From assembly GCA_949001935.1 (NCBI GenBank), contig CARJLX010000001.1, forward strand, positions 124,001 to 188,000: a stretch of 64,000 bases of DNA, in the 5' to 3' direction. The DNA is from an uncultured Eubacteriales bacterium. Its GTDB lineage: Bacteria > Bacillota > Clostridia > Christensenellales > UBA1242. Shown piece by piece: positions 42,313 to 50,217 of the stretch. The notes beneath the pieces are model-generated. The model saw only the letters and a program-made list of their open reading frames with translations. It was not told where the DNA came from and ran no database searches. Within the stretch, counting starts at the first letter, position 1, and every line of letters starts with the position of its first letter. The position numbers were made by a program, and so were the translations under genes.

Positions 42313-42525
42313 ATTTTCTCTACCTAATAAATAGTCAGTTGATATTTCTAAAATATCGCATAATTTGATAATATATTTAAATCTTATTCTTTTAACTCTA
42401 ACTTTTAAAATATTATTTATTATATTTGTTGATAATCCAGTTTTTTCACTGAGTTGTTTAATGCTCACATTTTTTGCTGTCATTGTTTCTTTTAGACGAT
42501 TTGCAATGGTTTCTTGTATATTCAT
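42310..42525 (-). CDS. XRE-family transcriptional regulator
   Basis: This 71-residue protein has one Cro/CI helix-turn-helix (NVSIKQLSEKTGLSTNIINNILK...FKYIIKLCDILEISTDYLLG). AAGGAGATAAT supports the ATG at 42525. It is unlike the four-gene array in sequence. It is divergent from the DUF5131 gene, with a palindrome between them that is a likely operator, so it probably controls both. Confidence 0.85.
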   Translation of the reverse strand: MNIQETIANRLKETMTAKNVSIKQLSEKTGLSTNIINNILKVRVKRIRFKYIIKLCDILEISTDYLLGREN

Positions 42526-42579
42526 ATTATCTCCTTTTAACAAGGAAAGAATAACATAATAAAATGTAATATTTTTCAA

Positions 42580-42597
42580 TATAACCAAATGGTTATA
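42580..42597. promoter_or_regulatory. 18-bp palindrome, probable XRE operator
   Basis: TATAACCA-AA-TGGTTATA, perfect 8-bp inverted repeat, eight bases upstream of the -35 of the DUF5131 gene and close to the promoter region of the divergent XRE gene. Confidence 0.65.
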
Positions 42598-42604
42598 AAA
42601 TTTT

Positions 42605-42633
42605 TTGACATAATTTTATGCTTATGCTAAAAT
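42605..42633 (+). promoter_or_regulatory. Promoter predicted to give a leaderless DUF5131 mRNA
   Basis: TTGACA at 42605-42610, 17 bases, TGCTAAAAT (-10 TAAAAT 42628-42633). The ATG at 42640 is six bases later; no Shine-Dalgarno site. Confidence 0.7.
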
Positions 42634-42639
42634 ATCGTC

Positions 42640-43404
42640 ATGGCTATTATGTGGAACCTTTGGCATGGTTGCCGAAAGGTTAGCGAAGGATGCAAATTTT
42701 GTTATGTGTATAGGCAGGATGCAATGTTCGATAAGAGTGGAGCTATTTTTTATGTGACGAAAAATTTTGACCTTCCTATACAAAAGGCTAGAGATGGTCA
42801 ATATAAAGTGAAGAGTGGTGAAGTTGTTTTTACTTGTTTGACTAGCGACTTCTTCTTGGATTTGGCGGATGATTATCGTGTTAAGGCTTGGGAGTACATT
42901 AGAAAACGTAAAGATTTAAATTTTATTATTATCACCAAGCGAATTGACAGGTTTGATTATTGTAAGCCTGACGATTGGGGTGATGGTTGGGAGCATGTTT
43001 ACATAGGTTGTACTGTTGAAAATCAAAAAAGGGCAGAGCAAAGATTACCAATTTTTTTGGATTTGCCAATCAAGCATAGGTTTATAATTTGCGAACCACT
43101 TTTGGAAAGGCTTGATTTAAAATCTTTTTTATGTGATAAGATAGAAGAAGTTGTTGTTGGCGGTGAAAGTGGGGTTGATGTTAGAGTCTGTGACTATGAT
43201 TGGGTTATTAATTTGCATAATCAGTGTAAAGAAAAAAATATTTCATTTACCTTCAAACAAACGGGGGCTTATTTTAAAAAAGACGGAAAGATATATAATA
43301 TAAAGCGGCAATATCAACATTCTCAGGCATGCAAGGCAGGATTGAATTTTGAGGGGGCTAGTCCACGGCTTGGCGATACAGGATTGAATAATAAAGATAA
43401 ATAA
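42640..43404 (+). CDS. DUF5131 (phage Gp37/Gp68-like) radical-SAM-related protein
   Basis: This 254-residue protein opens MWNLWHGCRKVSEGCKFCYVYR, the Cys-rich start of the DUF5131 family, and contains TKRIDRF, GCTVENQKRAEQRLP, RFIICEPLLE and VVVGGESGVD. The fold is radical-SAM-like, and CxxxSxGCxxCY is the presumed Fe-S site. The reaction is unknown. It is divergent from an XRE gene and ends near the convergent GNAT gene. The family is often found on phages and mobile DNA, which fits its company with a toxin and an XRE regulator. Confidence 0.88.
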   Translation: MAIMWNLWHGCRKVSEGCKFCYVYRQDAMFDKSGAIFYVTKNFDLPIQKARDGQYKVKSGEVVFTCLTSDFFLDLADDYRVKAWEYIRKRKDLNFIIITKRIDRFDYCKPDDWGDGWEHVYIGCTVENQKRAEQRLPIFLDLPIKHRFIICEPLLERLDLKSFLCDKIEEVVVGGESGVDVRVCDYDWVINLHNQCKEKNISFTFKQTGAYFKKDGKIYNIKRQYQHSQACKAGLNFEGASPRLGDTGLNNKDK

Positions 43405-43429
43405 AACTCCACAAAATATGTGGAGTTAT
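43405..43429. terminator. Hairpin between DUF5131 and convergent GNAT gene
   Basis: Stem AACTCCACA / TGTGGAGTT with a 5-base loop; T-run short on the plus strand. Confidence 0.65.
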
Positions 43430-43434
43430 TTAAC

Positions 43435-44307
43435 TTAATTTTCTAGATTATCTTCTATGTTTTGATTTAGGATATTTTTAATATTATCAAATGATTCTTG
43501 TGTAGGCTTAATAATAAAAGGCTTTACATCAATTTTTTTAGGGTCAATTTCTTTTTCTGTAAAAATTGAAGAATCGGGTCCTGCACTATGAATTCTGTGT
43601 AGTTCTGTAATTTGGAAGCGTTTATCAGTAGGCTGGCAATCTCGTAATTTATTGCAAGCCGATTTAGTTAAAGGTCTAAATTTTAGCAGTGTTTTTGCCA
43701 TTGGAATAGTATTTTTATGTCCTTCACTTGGGCTGGTTAAACTTGTTGGAGTAAAGCCTTGACAATAATAAAAATAATAATTCTTATCAAAATATTTTTC
43801 TTCTTTTAGTGGAAGTTCGTTTCTTACAGCCCTTTCATATTCCTCAAAACTATCAAAATCTTCTCTTTTAGGGAACTCGGCTGATTTCAAGCGTGTTTTG
43901 TTTAACAGTGTATGAAGTTCTAAACAACAAACATTATTTTCAATAGCAAAATTTTCAGCAGCCTGCAAAAGTATCTTTCCTATACCATTGCCTTTATATT
44001 TCAAATCTGTGTAGAGGGTGTGTATTTCAATATGGTAATCATGGAACTTTGTAAAATAAATTTTACCTACCTGAACAAAATCAACGCTATCATCTTTATG
44101 TTTTCCAAGTGTGTAAGCATGAATTGAGGCAATTGAAGTTTTACTTTTTCTAAAGTCGCCATTCTTTTCAAGTGTTAGCAAAATATAATGTCCAGCCCTG
44201 TCCATTGCAGAGGCATATGGTTTTAGTCCAAGTTTATTTTCAGCAAACTCTAAAAGCATTGTTTGCTGTTTGAATAAGTATGTTGTTTGTTTAAATTTTT
44301 CGTCCAT
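43435..44307 (-). CDS. GNAT acetyltransferase domain protein
   Basis: This 290-residue protein has a GNAT core (IHTLYTDLKYKGNGIGKILLQAAENFAIENNVCCLELHTLLNK) in the middle, and an N-terminal segment LKPYASAMDRAGHYILLTLEKNGDFRKS with a C-terminal extension of about 100 residues containing HRIHSAGPDSS. The extension is unrecognised. The ATG at 44307 is six bases after a TATAAT box with no Shine-Dalgarno site. The substrate is unknown. Confidence 0.78.
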   Translation of the reverse strand: MDEKFKQTTYLFKQQTMLLEFAENKLGLKPYASAMDRAGHYILLTLEKNGDFRKSKTSIASIHAYTLGKHKDDSVDFVQVGKIYFTKFHDYHIEIHTLYTDLKYKGNGIGKILLQAAENFAIENNVCCLELHTLLNKTRLKSAEFPKREDFDSFEEYERAVRNELPLKEEKYFDKNYYFYYCQGFTPTSLTSPSEGHKNTIPMAKTLLKFRPLTKSACNKLRDCQPTDKRFQITELHRIHSAGPDSSIFTEKEIDPKKIDVKPFIIKPTQESFDNIKNILNQNIEDNLEN

Positions 44308-44313
44308 ACTTTT

Positions 44314-44342
44314 ATTATACCACAAAATACCTGCTTTTTCAA
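44314..44342 (-). promoter_or_regulatory. Promoter predicted to give a leaderless GNAT mRNA
   Basis: On the minus strand TTGAAA (44342-44337), 17 bases, extended -10 TGGTATAAT (TATAAT 44319-44314). ATG at 44307 lies six bases later. Confidence 0.7.
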
Positions 44343-44394
44343 TAACAAAAGTAAAAATAAAGAATTTTTAAAAATTTTTAATAATATATTAAAT

Positions 44395-44452
44395 CTTGTT
44401 GACAAGACAACAAGTTTAATGTTATTATAAACATGTTGACAAAACAACAAGT
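44395..44452 (+). promoter_or_regulatory. Two MarR-type operators over the promoter
   Basis: CTTGTTG-acaaga-CAACAAG (44395-44414) and TGTTG-acaaaa-CAACA (44434-44449) are inverted repeats of the same kind, centred about 37 bases apart. The first covers TTGACA (44399-44404); a TATTAT -10 lies between them (44423-44428), and the second lies between it and the marR ATG. This points to autorepression. Confidence 0.7.
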
Positions 44453-44460
44453 GGGGTTTT

Positions 44461-44898
44461 ATGGAAGATAGATTTAAAAAATTCACAGTTTTAATCAATA
44501 GAATCATTAGAAGTATACACAAGATTAAAAGCGAGGAAATGGGTAGGCTTGGTTTGAAAAGCACTCATGTCTCTTGTTTGTATTATCTTTATCGCGAGGG
44601 GGAGATGACTGCAAAAGAGTTGTGTGATGTTTGCGATGAAGATAAGGGGGCGATTTCGCGTGCTATAGAGTTTTTGGAAGAGCAAGGATATTTGATTTGT
44701 TCCTCAAAGACCGAAAAGAGATATAAAAGTCCTATAAGTTTAAGTGACAAGGGCAAAAAAATTGGGGAATTTATTAATGACAAAGTTGATGGGCTTTTAG
44801 ATAAAGCAAGCGAAGGGCTAAGTGAAGAAAAGAGAGTGATTTTCTATGAAAGTTTAGATTTAATATCAAACAATTTACAGAAGATGTGTGACAAATAG
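44461..44898 (+). CDS. MarR-family transcriptional regulator
   Basis: This 145-residue protein has the winged helix-turn-helix of MarR (THVSCLYYLYREGEMTAKELCDVCDEDKGAISRAIEFLEEQGYLICS...KRYKSPISLSDKGKKIGEFI). Paired palindromes overlap its promoter. It heads five genes for lipid or aldehyde chemistry, so its ligand may be a fatty acid derivative, as for FabT; that is inference. Confidence 0.92.
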   Translation: MEDRFKKFTVLINRIIRSIHKIKSEEMGRLGLKSTHVSCLYYLYREGEMTAKELCDVCDEDKGAISRAIEFLEEQGYLICSSKTEKRYKSPISLSDKGKKIGEFINDKVDGLLDKASEGLSEEKRVIFYESLDLISNNLQKMCDK

Positions 44899-44907
44899 GA
44901 GGAATAT

Positions 44908-45756
44908 ATGTCAGTTAAAGTAATTATAGATTCGGCTAGTGATATAGATTTAAAAGAAGCCGAGGAATTAGGCATTGGATTAGTGCCAATGGAAGTTAGA
45001 TTTGCAGAGGAAGAGTTTTTAGATGGGATTAATCTTTCACATAAAGAATTCTTTGAAAAGCTGATTGAAAGCGTTGAGCTTCCAAAAACTAGTCAAATCA
45101 ATCCGTTCACTTTTGAGGAAAAGATAAGTGAATTTGTAAGTCAAGGTCATGAAGTTGTTGTGATAACCATTTCTTCCAAGCTTTCTGGGACTTATCGAAG
45201 TGCTTTGGAGGCTTCTAAAAAGTTTGAGGACAAAGTTTTCGTTGTTGACAGTTTAAACGCTAGCATTGGTGAGAGAATTCTTTGTGAGTATGGATTGAGG
45301 CTTATAAAACAGGGGCTAACAGCAAAAGATATAGCTGAAAAACTTGATGAAGTTAAAGGTAAAATTAATGTTTTAGCATTATTAGATACATTAAAATATC
45401 TTAAAAAAGGTGGTAGAATTTCGGCTATAACTGCTTTTGCTGGCGAGATGCTTTCTATTAAACCTGTTGTTGGAGTTATTAATGGTGAGGTTAAAATGGT
45501 TGGTAAAGCAGTTGGCTCAAAGAAGGGAAACAACCTTTTAAACTCACTTGTAGAGAAAAAAGGTGGAGTAGATTTTAATATGCCTTTTGGAGTTGTTTGG
45601 TCAGGACTTGACAATTCTTTGTTAAATAAGTATATTGAAGATAGTGGGCATCTTTGGAAAGATCATGCCGATAATTTGCCAGCTTATATGATTGGCAGTA
45701 CAATTGGTACTCATATAGGGCCTGGTGCAATTGGTGTTGCTTTCTTTGAGAAATAG
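44908..45756 (+). CDS. DegV family fatty-acid-binding protein
   Basis: This 282-residue protein begins VKVIIDSASDIDLKEAEELGIGLVPMEVRF and has the signatures SQINPFTFEEKI, ISSKLSGTYRSAL and DTLKYLKKGGRISA of the DegV/FakB family, which binds a fatty acid and presents it to the kinase FakA. It lies ten bases after marR, and nine bases before the alcohol dehydrogenase gene. GGAGG precedes ATG. No fakA is in the window. Confidence 0.93.
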   Translation: MSVKVIIDSASDIDLKEAEELGIGLVPMEVRFAEEEFLDGINLSHKEFFEKLIESVELPKTSQINPFTFEEKISEFVSQGHEVVVITISSKLSGTYRSALEASKKFEDKVFVVDSLNASIGERILCEYGLRLIKQGLTAKDIAEKLDEVKGKINVLALLDTLKYLKKGGRISAITAFAGEMLSIKPVVGVINGEVKMVGKAVGSKKGNNLLNSLVEKKGGVDFNMPFGVVWSGLDNSLLNKYIEDSGHLWKDHADNLPAYMIGSTIGTHIGPGAIGVAFFEK

Positions 45757-45764
45757 GAGGAAGA

Positions 45765-46967
45765 ATGAATATATTTAAAAAGATTTATTGCAGAACTTAT
45801 CAATTTGTATTTAAAAGTCTGCTTCCAATTTTGCCATATAGAGAACCTCAACTTTTAAAATCTTATAAAGAAATTGTTGATGTTTTAAAAGAAAAAAAAT
45901 TTTCTAATGTTTTACTTGTCACGGACAAAGGAATAAATGGTTTGGGGTTAACTAAGGCGTTAGAAGCTGAGTTAAAAGAAAATAAAATTAAGATTTTTGT
46001 GTTTGATAAAACAGTTGCTAACCCAACAACCCAAAATGTTGACGATGCCTTACAAATGTATAAAGATAAAGATTGTCAAGCTCTTATTGCTTTTGGTGGC
46101 GGTTCTGCTATGGATTGTGCTAAAGCAACAGGGGCAAGAATTGCAAGACCAAATAAAAGTTTGGGGCAAATGAAGGGGATATTGAAAGTTAGAAAAAAAC
46201 TTCCTTTATTGATTGCTATTCCAACTACTGCCGGAACTGGCAGTGAAACAACTTTAGCGGCTGTTATAACTGATAGCCAAACACGACATAAATATGCTAT
46301 AAATGATTTTCCATTAATTCCAAAATATGCTGTGCTTTTGCCAGAACTGACAGAAGGGCTTCCTAAACATATAACTTCAACAACTGGCATGGATGCCCTT
46401 ACACATGCCGTAGAAGCCTACATTGGTGGTAGTACGACAAAAGATACTAGAAAGCATGCTTTGGAGGCTATAAAGGCTATATTTGAGAATTTAGAGGTGG
46501 CTTACAATGATGGATCTAATATAGAGGCTAGAGAAAATATGCTTATTGCTTCATATAAGGCAGGGCTTGCCTTCACAAAATCATATGTGGGTTATGTTCA
46601 TGCAATAGCTCACTCATTGGGTGGCAAATATAATGTACCTCATGGTCTTGCAAATGCTGTAATATTGCCATATGTTTTAAAAGCCTATGGTAAAAAAATT
46701 TATAAAAAACTTTGGAAGATTGCAGTCTTTACTGGTTTATGTGATAATAATACCCCAAAAGAAGTTGGTGCTAAGTTGGTTATTGAGAAAATAGAAGATT
46801 TAAATAATAATATGAATATTCCAACATATATTGAAGGGGTTAAGGAGGAAGATATAAAATTGCTTGCCCAAACTGCAGAACATGAAGGTAATCCACTTTA
46901 TCCAGTGCCAGTACTTTGGACGGTGAAAGATTTAGAGAGGATTTACAAAGAGGTTAGTAATGGATAA
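45765..46967 (+). CDS. Iron-containing alcohol dehydrogenase
   Basis: This 400-residue enzyme has the group III fold: FGGGSAMDCAKATGARIA (NAD binding), IPTTAGTGSETT, GMDALTHAVEAYIG and HAIAHSLGGKYNVPHGLANAV, which give the metal-binding Asp and His residues. It interconverts an alcohol and an aldehyde. The N-terminus (KIYCRTYQFVFKSLLPILPYR) differs from short-chain butanol enzymes. GGAGGAAG precedes ATG, and it overlaps the aldehyde dehydrogenase gene by eight bases, so the pair probably acts on the same aldehyde. Confidence 0.94.
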   Translation: MNIFKKIYCRTYQFVFKSLLPILPYREPQLLKSYKEIVDVLKEKKFSNVLLVTDKGINGLGLTKALEAELKENKIKIFVFDKTVANPTTQNVDDALQMYKDKDCQALIAFGGGSAMDCAKATGARIARPNKSLGQMKGILKVRKKLPLLIAIPTTAGTGSETTLAAVITDSQTRHKYAINDFPLIPKYAVLLPELTEGLPKHITSTTGMDALTHAVEAYIGGSTTKDTRKHALEAIKAIFENLEVAYNDGSNIEARENMLIASYKAGLAFTKSYVGYVHAIAHSLGGKYNVPHGLANAVILPYVLKAYGKKIYKKLWKIAVFTGLCDNNTPKEVGAKLVIEKIEDLNNNMNIPTYIEGVKEEDIKLLAQTAEHEGNPLYPVPVLWTVKDLERIYKEVSNG

Positions 46968-48336
46968 ACTAGAAATTTTGAATATATATTCTCAACAAAA
47001 AGAAAATCTATTGAATAATGATTTACGAATTCCTAAAAATCGAATTAAAACTTTAAAAGTTTTATATAAAAATATTGTATTAATGCAAGATGAAATATAT
47101 GAAGCATTGTATAAAGATTTAAATAAAAGTAAAACTGAAAGCTATATGGCGGAAATTGGGCTTGTGTTAAGTGAAATTTCATATATGATAAAACATATTA
47201 AGAAGTTTTCAAAGGAAAAGAGAGTTAGAACACCCTTGGCTCAATATGCTTCAAAATCATATAAAAAACCCTGTCCAAAAGGTCATGTTCTTATTATAAG
47301 CCCATGGAATTATCCATTTATGCTTTCCTTAGAGCCTCTTGTTGATGCTATTTCAGCAGGTAATACTATTATGTTGAAACCAAGTGAAACCTCCGGGAAT
47401 GTTAGTAAGGTTATTGATAAATTGATTAAGTTAACCTTTACATCTAATCAAGTTTTTACTGTTTTAGGTGGAAGAGAGGAATGCTCTTTTCTATTAGATT
47501 TAGATTTTGACCATATCTTCTTTACTGGCAGTACACGTGTTGGCAAAATAGTTATGCAAAAAGCTGCAGAACATTTCACATCAGTCACACTTGAAATGGG
47601 TGGCAAGAGTCCATGCATAGTAGATGAAAGTGCAAATATTTCGCTTACTGCAAAAAGATTGGTGTTTGGCAAATTTTTAAATTGCGGTCAAACCTGTGTT
47701 GCTCCAGATTATATTTATTGTGCAAAAAATGTGAAAGATAAACTTATTAAAGAGATAGAAAGGCAAATTGTTTTGCAATATACAGTTGACCCTTTATCAA
47801 ATAAGGCTTATCCTAAGATGATAAACCAAAAACAATTTGATAATTCACTTAAATTAATTAAACAAGATAATCTTATTTTTGGCGGAAGATTTAATAAAGA
47901 AACTTTAAAAATTGAACCTACTTTATTACAATCTAATTTTTCATCGCTAGAAATGAAAGAAGAGATATTTGGTCCAGTTCTTCCAATTGTTGAATTTGAA
48001 AATATAGATGAAGTTATCAAAAATGTAAACAAATTACCTAAACCTTTAGCTTTATATATTTTCTCTTCATCTAAGAAAAATATAAGAAAGATAACTTCTT
48101 GTTGTGATTATGGTGGAGGTTGTATCAATGATTGTGTTATTCATCTTGCAACTTCACGTCTAGGTTTTGGTGGAATCAAGTCAAGTGGAATAGGTGCTTA
48201 TCATGGAAAGGTTGGTTTTGATACTTTCTCGCATTATAAAAGCATAGTAGATAAGAAAACCTGGTTAGATCTTCCTATGCGATATCAACCATATTCAAAA
48301 ATTAAAAATAAATTTATAAAAATCTTTTTAAAATAG
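46960..48336 (+). CDS. ALDH3-type (fatty) aldehyde dehydrogenase
   Basis: This 458-residue enzyme has LIISPWNYPFMLSLEPLVDAI, FFTGSTRVGKIV, TLEMGGKSPCIVDE (general-base Glu), and FLNCGQTCVAPDYIYC (nucleophilic Cys). The length of about 460 residues and the C-terminal end DLPMRYQPYS with a final hydrophobic basic tail (KIKNKFIKIFLK) match the class-3 fatty aldehyde dehydrogenases, not the longer class 1/2 forms. It would oxidise an aldehyde to the acid. It is between an Fe-ADH and a YhhN protein. Confidence 0.93.
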   Translation: MDKLEILNIYSQQKENLLNNDLRIPKNRIKTLKVLYKNIVLMQDEIYEALYKDLNKSKTESYMAEIGLVLSEISYMIKHIKKFSKEKRVRTPLAQYASKSYKKPCPKGHVLIISPWNYPFMLSLEPLVDAISAGNTIMLKPSETSGNVSKVIDKLIKLTFTSNQVFTVLGGREECSFLLDLDFDHIFFTGSTRVGKIVMQKAAEHFTSVTLEMGGKSPCIVDESANISLTAKRLVFGKFLNCGQTCVAPDYIYCAKNVKDKLIKEIERQIVLQYTVDPLSNKAYPKMINQKQFDNSLKLIKQDNLIFGGRFNKETLKIEPTLLQSNFSSLEMKEEIFGPVLPIVEFENIDEVIKNVNKLPKPLALYIFSSSKKNIRKITSCCDYGGGCINDCVIHLATSRLGFGGIKSSGIGAYHGKVGFDTFSHYKSIVDKKTWLDLPMRYQPYSKIKNKFIKIFLK

Positions 48337-48345
48337 GAGAAAAAT

Positions 48346-49074
48346 ATGGAAAAATTAAAAAATTTTATTAAAAAAGATTACTTTTTAATGGCAAATCTAC
48401 TTTTAGTGCTTTTTATAATAATAGGTGATTGTCTTTATATGAGATATGATCAACTTTGGATGAAATCTGTTACAAGTGTTTTATTTGTAGCTATGGGAGT
48501 AGTTAATTTAGTTTATTTAGTTTTAAATAAAAATAAAAATTATCTTTTCCCTGCGATAATGTTAACAGGCTTAGTGTTTGCGTGCCTTGGTGATATAATT
48601 TTGGAAGTGGAATTTATTGTTGGTGCAGCACTCTTTGCAATAGGACATATATTCTACTTTGTTGCTTATTGCTTTTTGAGCAAATTTAAGTGGACCGATC
48701 TTATTTATGGAGTTGGAATTTTAATTCCTTCTGTGCTTTTCATAACCCTTGCACCAATCTTTGATTTTGGTGGAGTTTTAATGGAAATTGTTTGTGTTGT
48801 TTATGCCATTATTATCTCTTTAATGGTTGGTAAAGCAGTTGCAAATTTCGTGAGAGAAAGAAATTGGTTAAATCTATTGATTATGATTGGAAGTATTTTA
48901 TTCTTCTTCTCAGACCTTATGCTTCTTCTCAATGTGTTTGCTCATCTTCCTTATGTTGGCACTTTATGCCTTGCAACTTATTACCCAGCTGAAATCTTGC
49001 TTGCATTTTCTATATTTTTGAAGAAAGAAAGGTTAGAGGCAAATGAACAAATAGCAGAGGATAAAAATAAATAA
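48346..49074 (+). CDS. YhhN/TMEM86-family protein, lysoplasmalogenase-like
   Basis: This 242-residue membrane protein has about eight helices and the family landmarks LGDIILEVEFIVGAALFAIGHIFYF and FFFSDLMLLLNVFAHLPYVGTLCLATYYPAEILL, including the two conserved aspartates (GDIIL, SDLML). TMEM86/YhhN proteins can cleave the vinyl-ether of lysoplasmalogens, releasing a fatty aldehyde. GGAGAAAAAT precedes ATG. It is the last gene of the operon, before a terminator. Confidence 0.9.
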   Translation: MEKLKNFIKKDYFLMANLLLVLFIIIGDCLYMRYDQLWMKSVTSVLFVAMGVVNLVYLVLNKNKNYLFPAIMLTGLVFACLGDIILEVEFIVGAALFAIGHIFYFVAYCFLSKFKWTDLIYGVGILIPSVLFITLAPIFDFGGVLMEIVCVVYAIIISLMVGKAVANFVRERNWLNLLIMIGSILFFFSDLMLLLNVFAHLPYVGTLCLATYYPAEILLAFSIFLKKERLEANEQIAEDKNK

Positions 49075-49088
49075 TTAAAAATATAAAC

Positions 49089-49115
49089 AAAAAAAACGGC
49101 TTAGCCGTTTTTTTT
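49089..49115 (+). terminator. Rho-independent terminator
   Basis: Stem AAAAAAAACGGC / GCCGTTTTTTTT with loop TTA, just past the YhhN gene. Confidence 0.9.
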
Positions 49116-49117
49116 AT

Positions 49118-49205
49118 TGGCGCAGAGAAAGGGATTCGAACCCCTGGATGCTCTCACATCAACGGTTTTCAAGACCGCCGCTTTCGACCGCTCAGCCATC
49201 TCTGC
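49118..49205 (-). tRNA. tRNA-Ser (TGA)
   Basis: Acceptor GCAGAGA / TCTCTGC, G discriminator, encoded CCA, long variable arm and anticodon loop CTTGAAA, giving anticodon TGA (Ser). 88 bases, typical for class II tRNA. Confidence 0.96.
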
Positions 49206-49334
49206 ATATCCAATTTTGTCTTGTGATTAAGACAAGACTTATTATAATATAAAATAAATAAATTTACAAGTATTTTTAACAATATTTTTTAAATTTTTAT
49301 ATAATTTTTGATATTATAGCGTTTTAATAACTTT

Positions 49335-49378
49335 TATTGTCAAAAATAATTGACAATAAAGTATAAATCATGTATACT
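49335..49378 (+). promoter_or_regulatory. Promoter of tRNA-Trp within a palindrome
   Basis: TTGACA (49350-49355), 17 bases, TATACT (49373-49378). The -35 lies in an inverted repeat TATTGTCA-aaaataat-TGACAATA (49335-49358). Confidence 0.7.
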
Positions 49379-49392
49379 TTATAAGTAATTTT

Positions 49393-49466
49393 AGGGGTGT
49401 AGTTCATCGGTAGAATGAGAGTCTCCAAAACTCCAGAGGAGGGTTCGATTCCTTCCACCCCTGCCA
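49393..49466 (+). tRNA. tRNA-Trp (CCA)
   Basis: Acceptor AGGGGTG / CACCCCT, G discriminator, encoded CCA, T-arm GGGTTCGATTCC. Loop CTCCAAA gives anticodon CCA (Trp). The first anticodon-stem pair is A-C, a mismatch; the remaining four pairs hold. Confidence 0.94.
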
Positions 49467-49587
49467 TAGCAAATCTAATTCGAACTTTTTTAAGTTCGTT
49501 TTTTTATTTTTCTTAAATAATATCTAATTATTTTAATTTACAATTTTTCTATATTATGTTAATATATCTCTTATAAGGGGGATTTTA

Positions 49588-50154
49588 ATGAAAATAGAAA
49601 TTGAAGCAAGATTATTAGATGTTGATGTGGCTAGTTTTATTAAAAAATTAAAAGAAAATAATGCAAAATTTGTAGGTGATTGGCTACAAATAAGATATTG
49701 TTATGATTTTAATCCTGTAAGACCTAACAGTTGGATTAGGCTTAGAACTAATGGAGAGGAAACTACTCTTACAATTAAAGAAGTTAACAATTCTAAAATA
49801 GATGGAACTAAAGAATGTGAAATTATTGTTTCTGACTTTAACACTACTGATGAGTTATTGAATAAGTTGGGATATTTTGCACGCAGTAAGCAAGAGAACA
49901 GGCGTATCAGATATATTTTAGATGATGTTGAAATTGATATAGATTTTTGGCCTAATATTCCTGCGTATGTTGAGTTTGAAGCAAACAAACAAGAAGATAT
50001 AAAAAAGGTTTGTAAAAAGTTAAACATTGATTTTGCACAACTTACTTCTATTGATGTTGAAAAAATTTATAATCATTATGGATTTGATATTTCAAAATTT
50101 TCAAATATAGTTGTGTTGGAAGATAATATTAAAAATCAGAAGTTTGATATATAA
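49588..50154 (+). CDS. CYTH-domain protein
   Basis: This 188-residue protein starts KIEIEARLLDVD (the ExExR start of CYTH), with WIRLRTNGEETTLTIKEV, GTKECEIIV, RRIRYILDDVEIDIDFWPNIPAYVEFEA in the order expected for the triphosphate tunnel fold. CYTH proteins hydrolyse triphosphates (thiamine triphosphate, inorganic tripolyphosphate) or, in class IV, make cAMP. The substrate cannot be fixed by reading. AAGGGGG precedes ATG. The gene stands alone between tRNA-Trp and the MBL hydrolase. Confidence 0.88.
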   Translation: MKIEIEARLLDVDVASFIKKLKENNAKFVGDWLQIRYCYDFNPVRPNSWIRLRTNGEETTLTIKEVNNSKIDGTKECEIIVSDFNTTDELLNKLGYFARSKQENRRIRYILDDVEIDIDFWPNIPAYVEFEANKQEDIKKVCKKLNIDFAQLTSIDVEKIYNHYGFDISKFSNIVVLEDNIKNQKFDI

Positions 50155-50217
50155 ATTTTTATCTTCTTATTGCCAATATAGTTTTAAATTAAAATTGGTA
50201 GAATTTATAGGTGAATT

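Noticed and set aside
41527..42640. Prophage or genomic island around mazF, XRE and DUF5131
   Set aside because: No integrase, attachment repeats, structural phage genes or clear composition change; housekeeping genes (recX, acpS) lie directly next to it.
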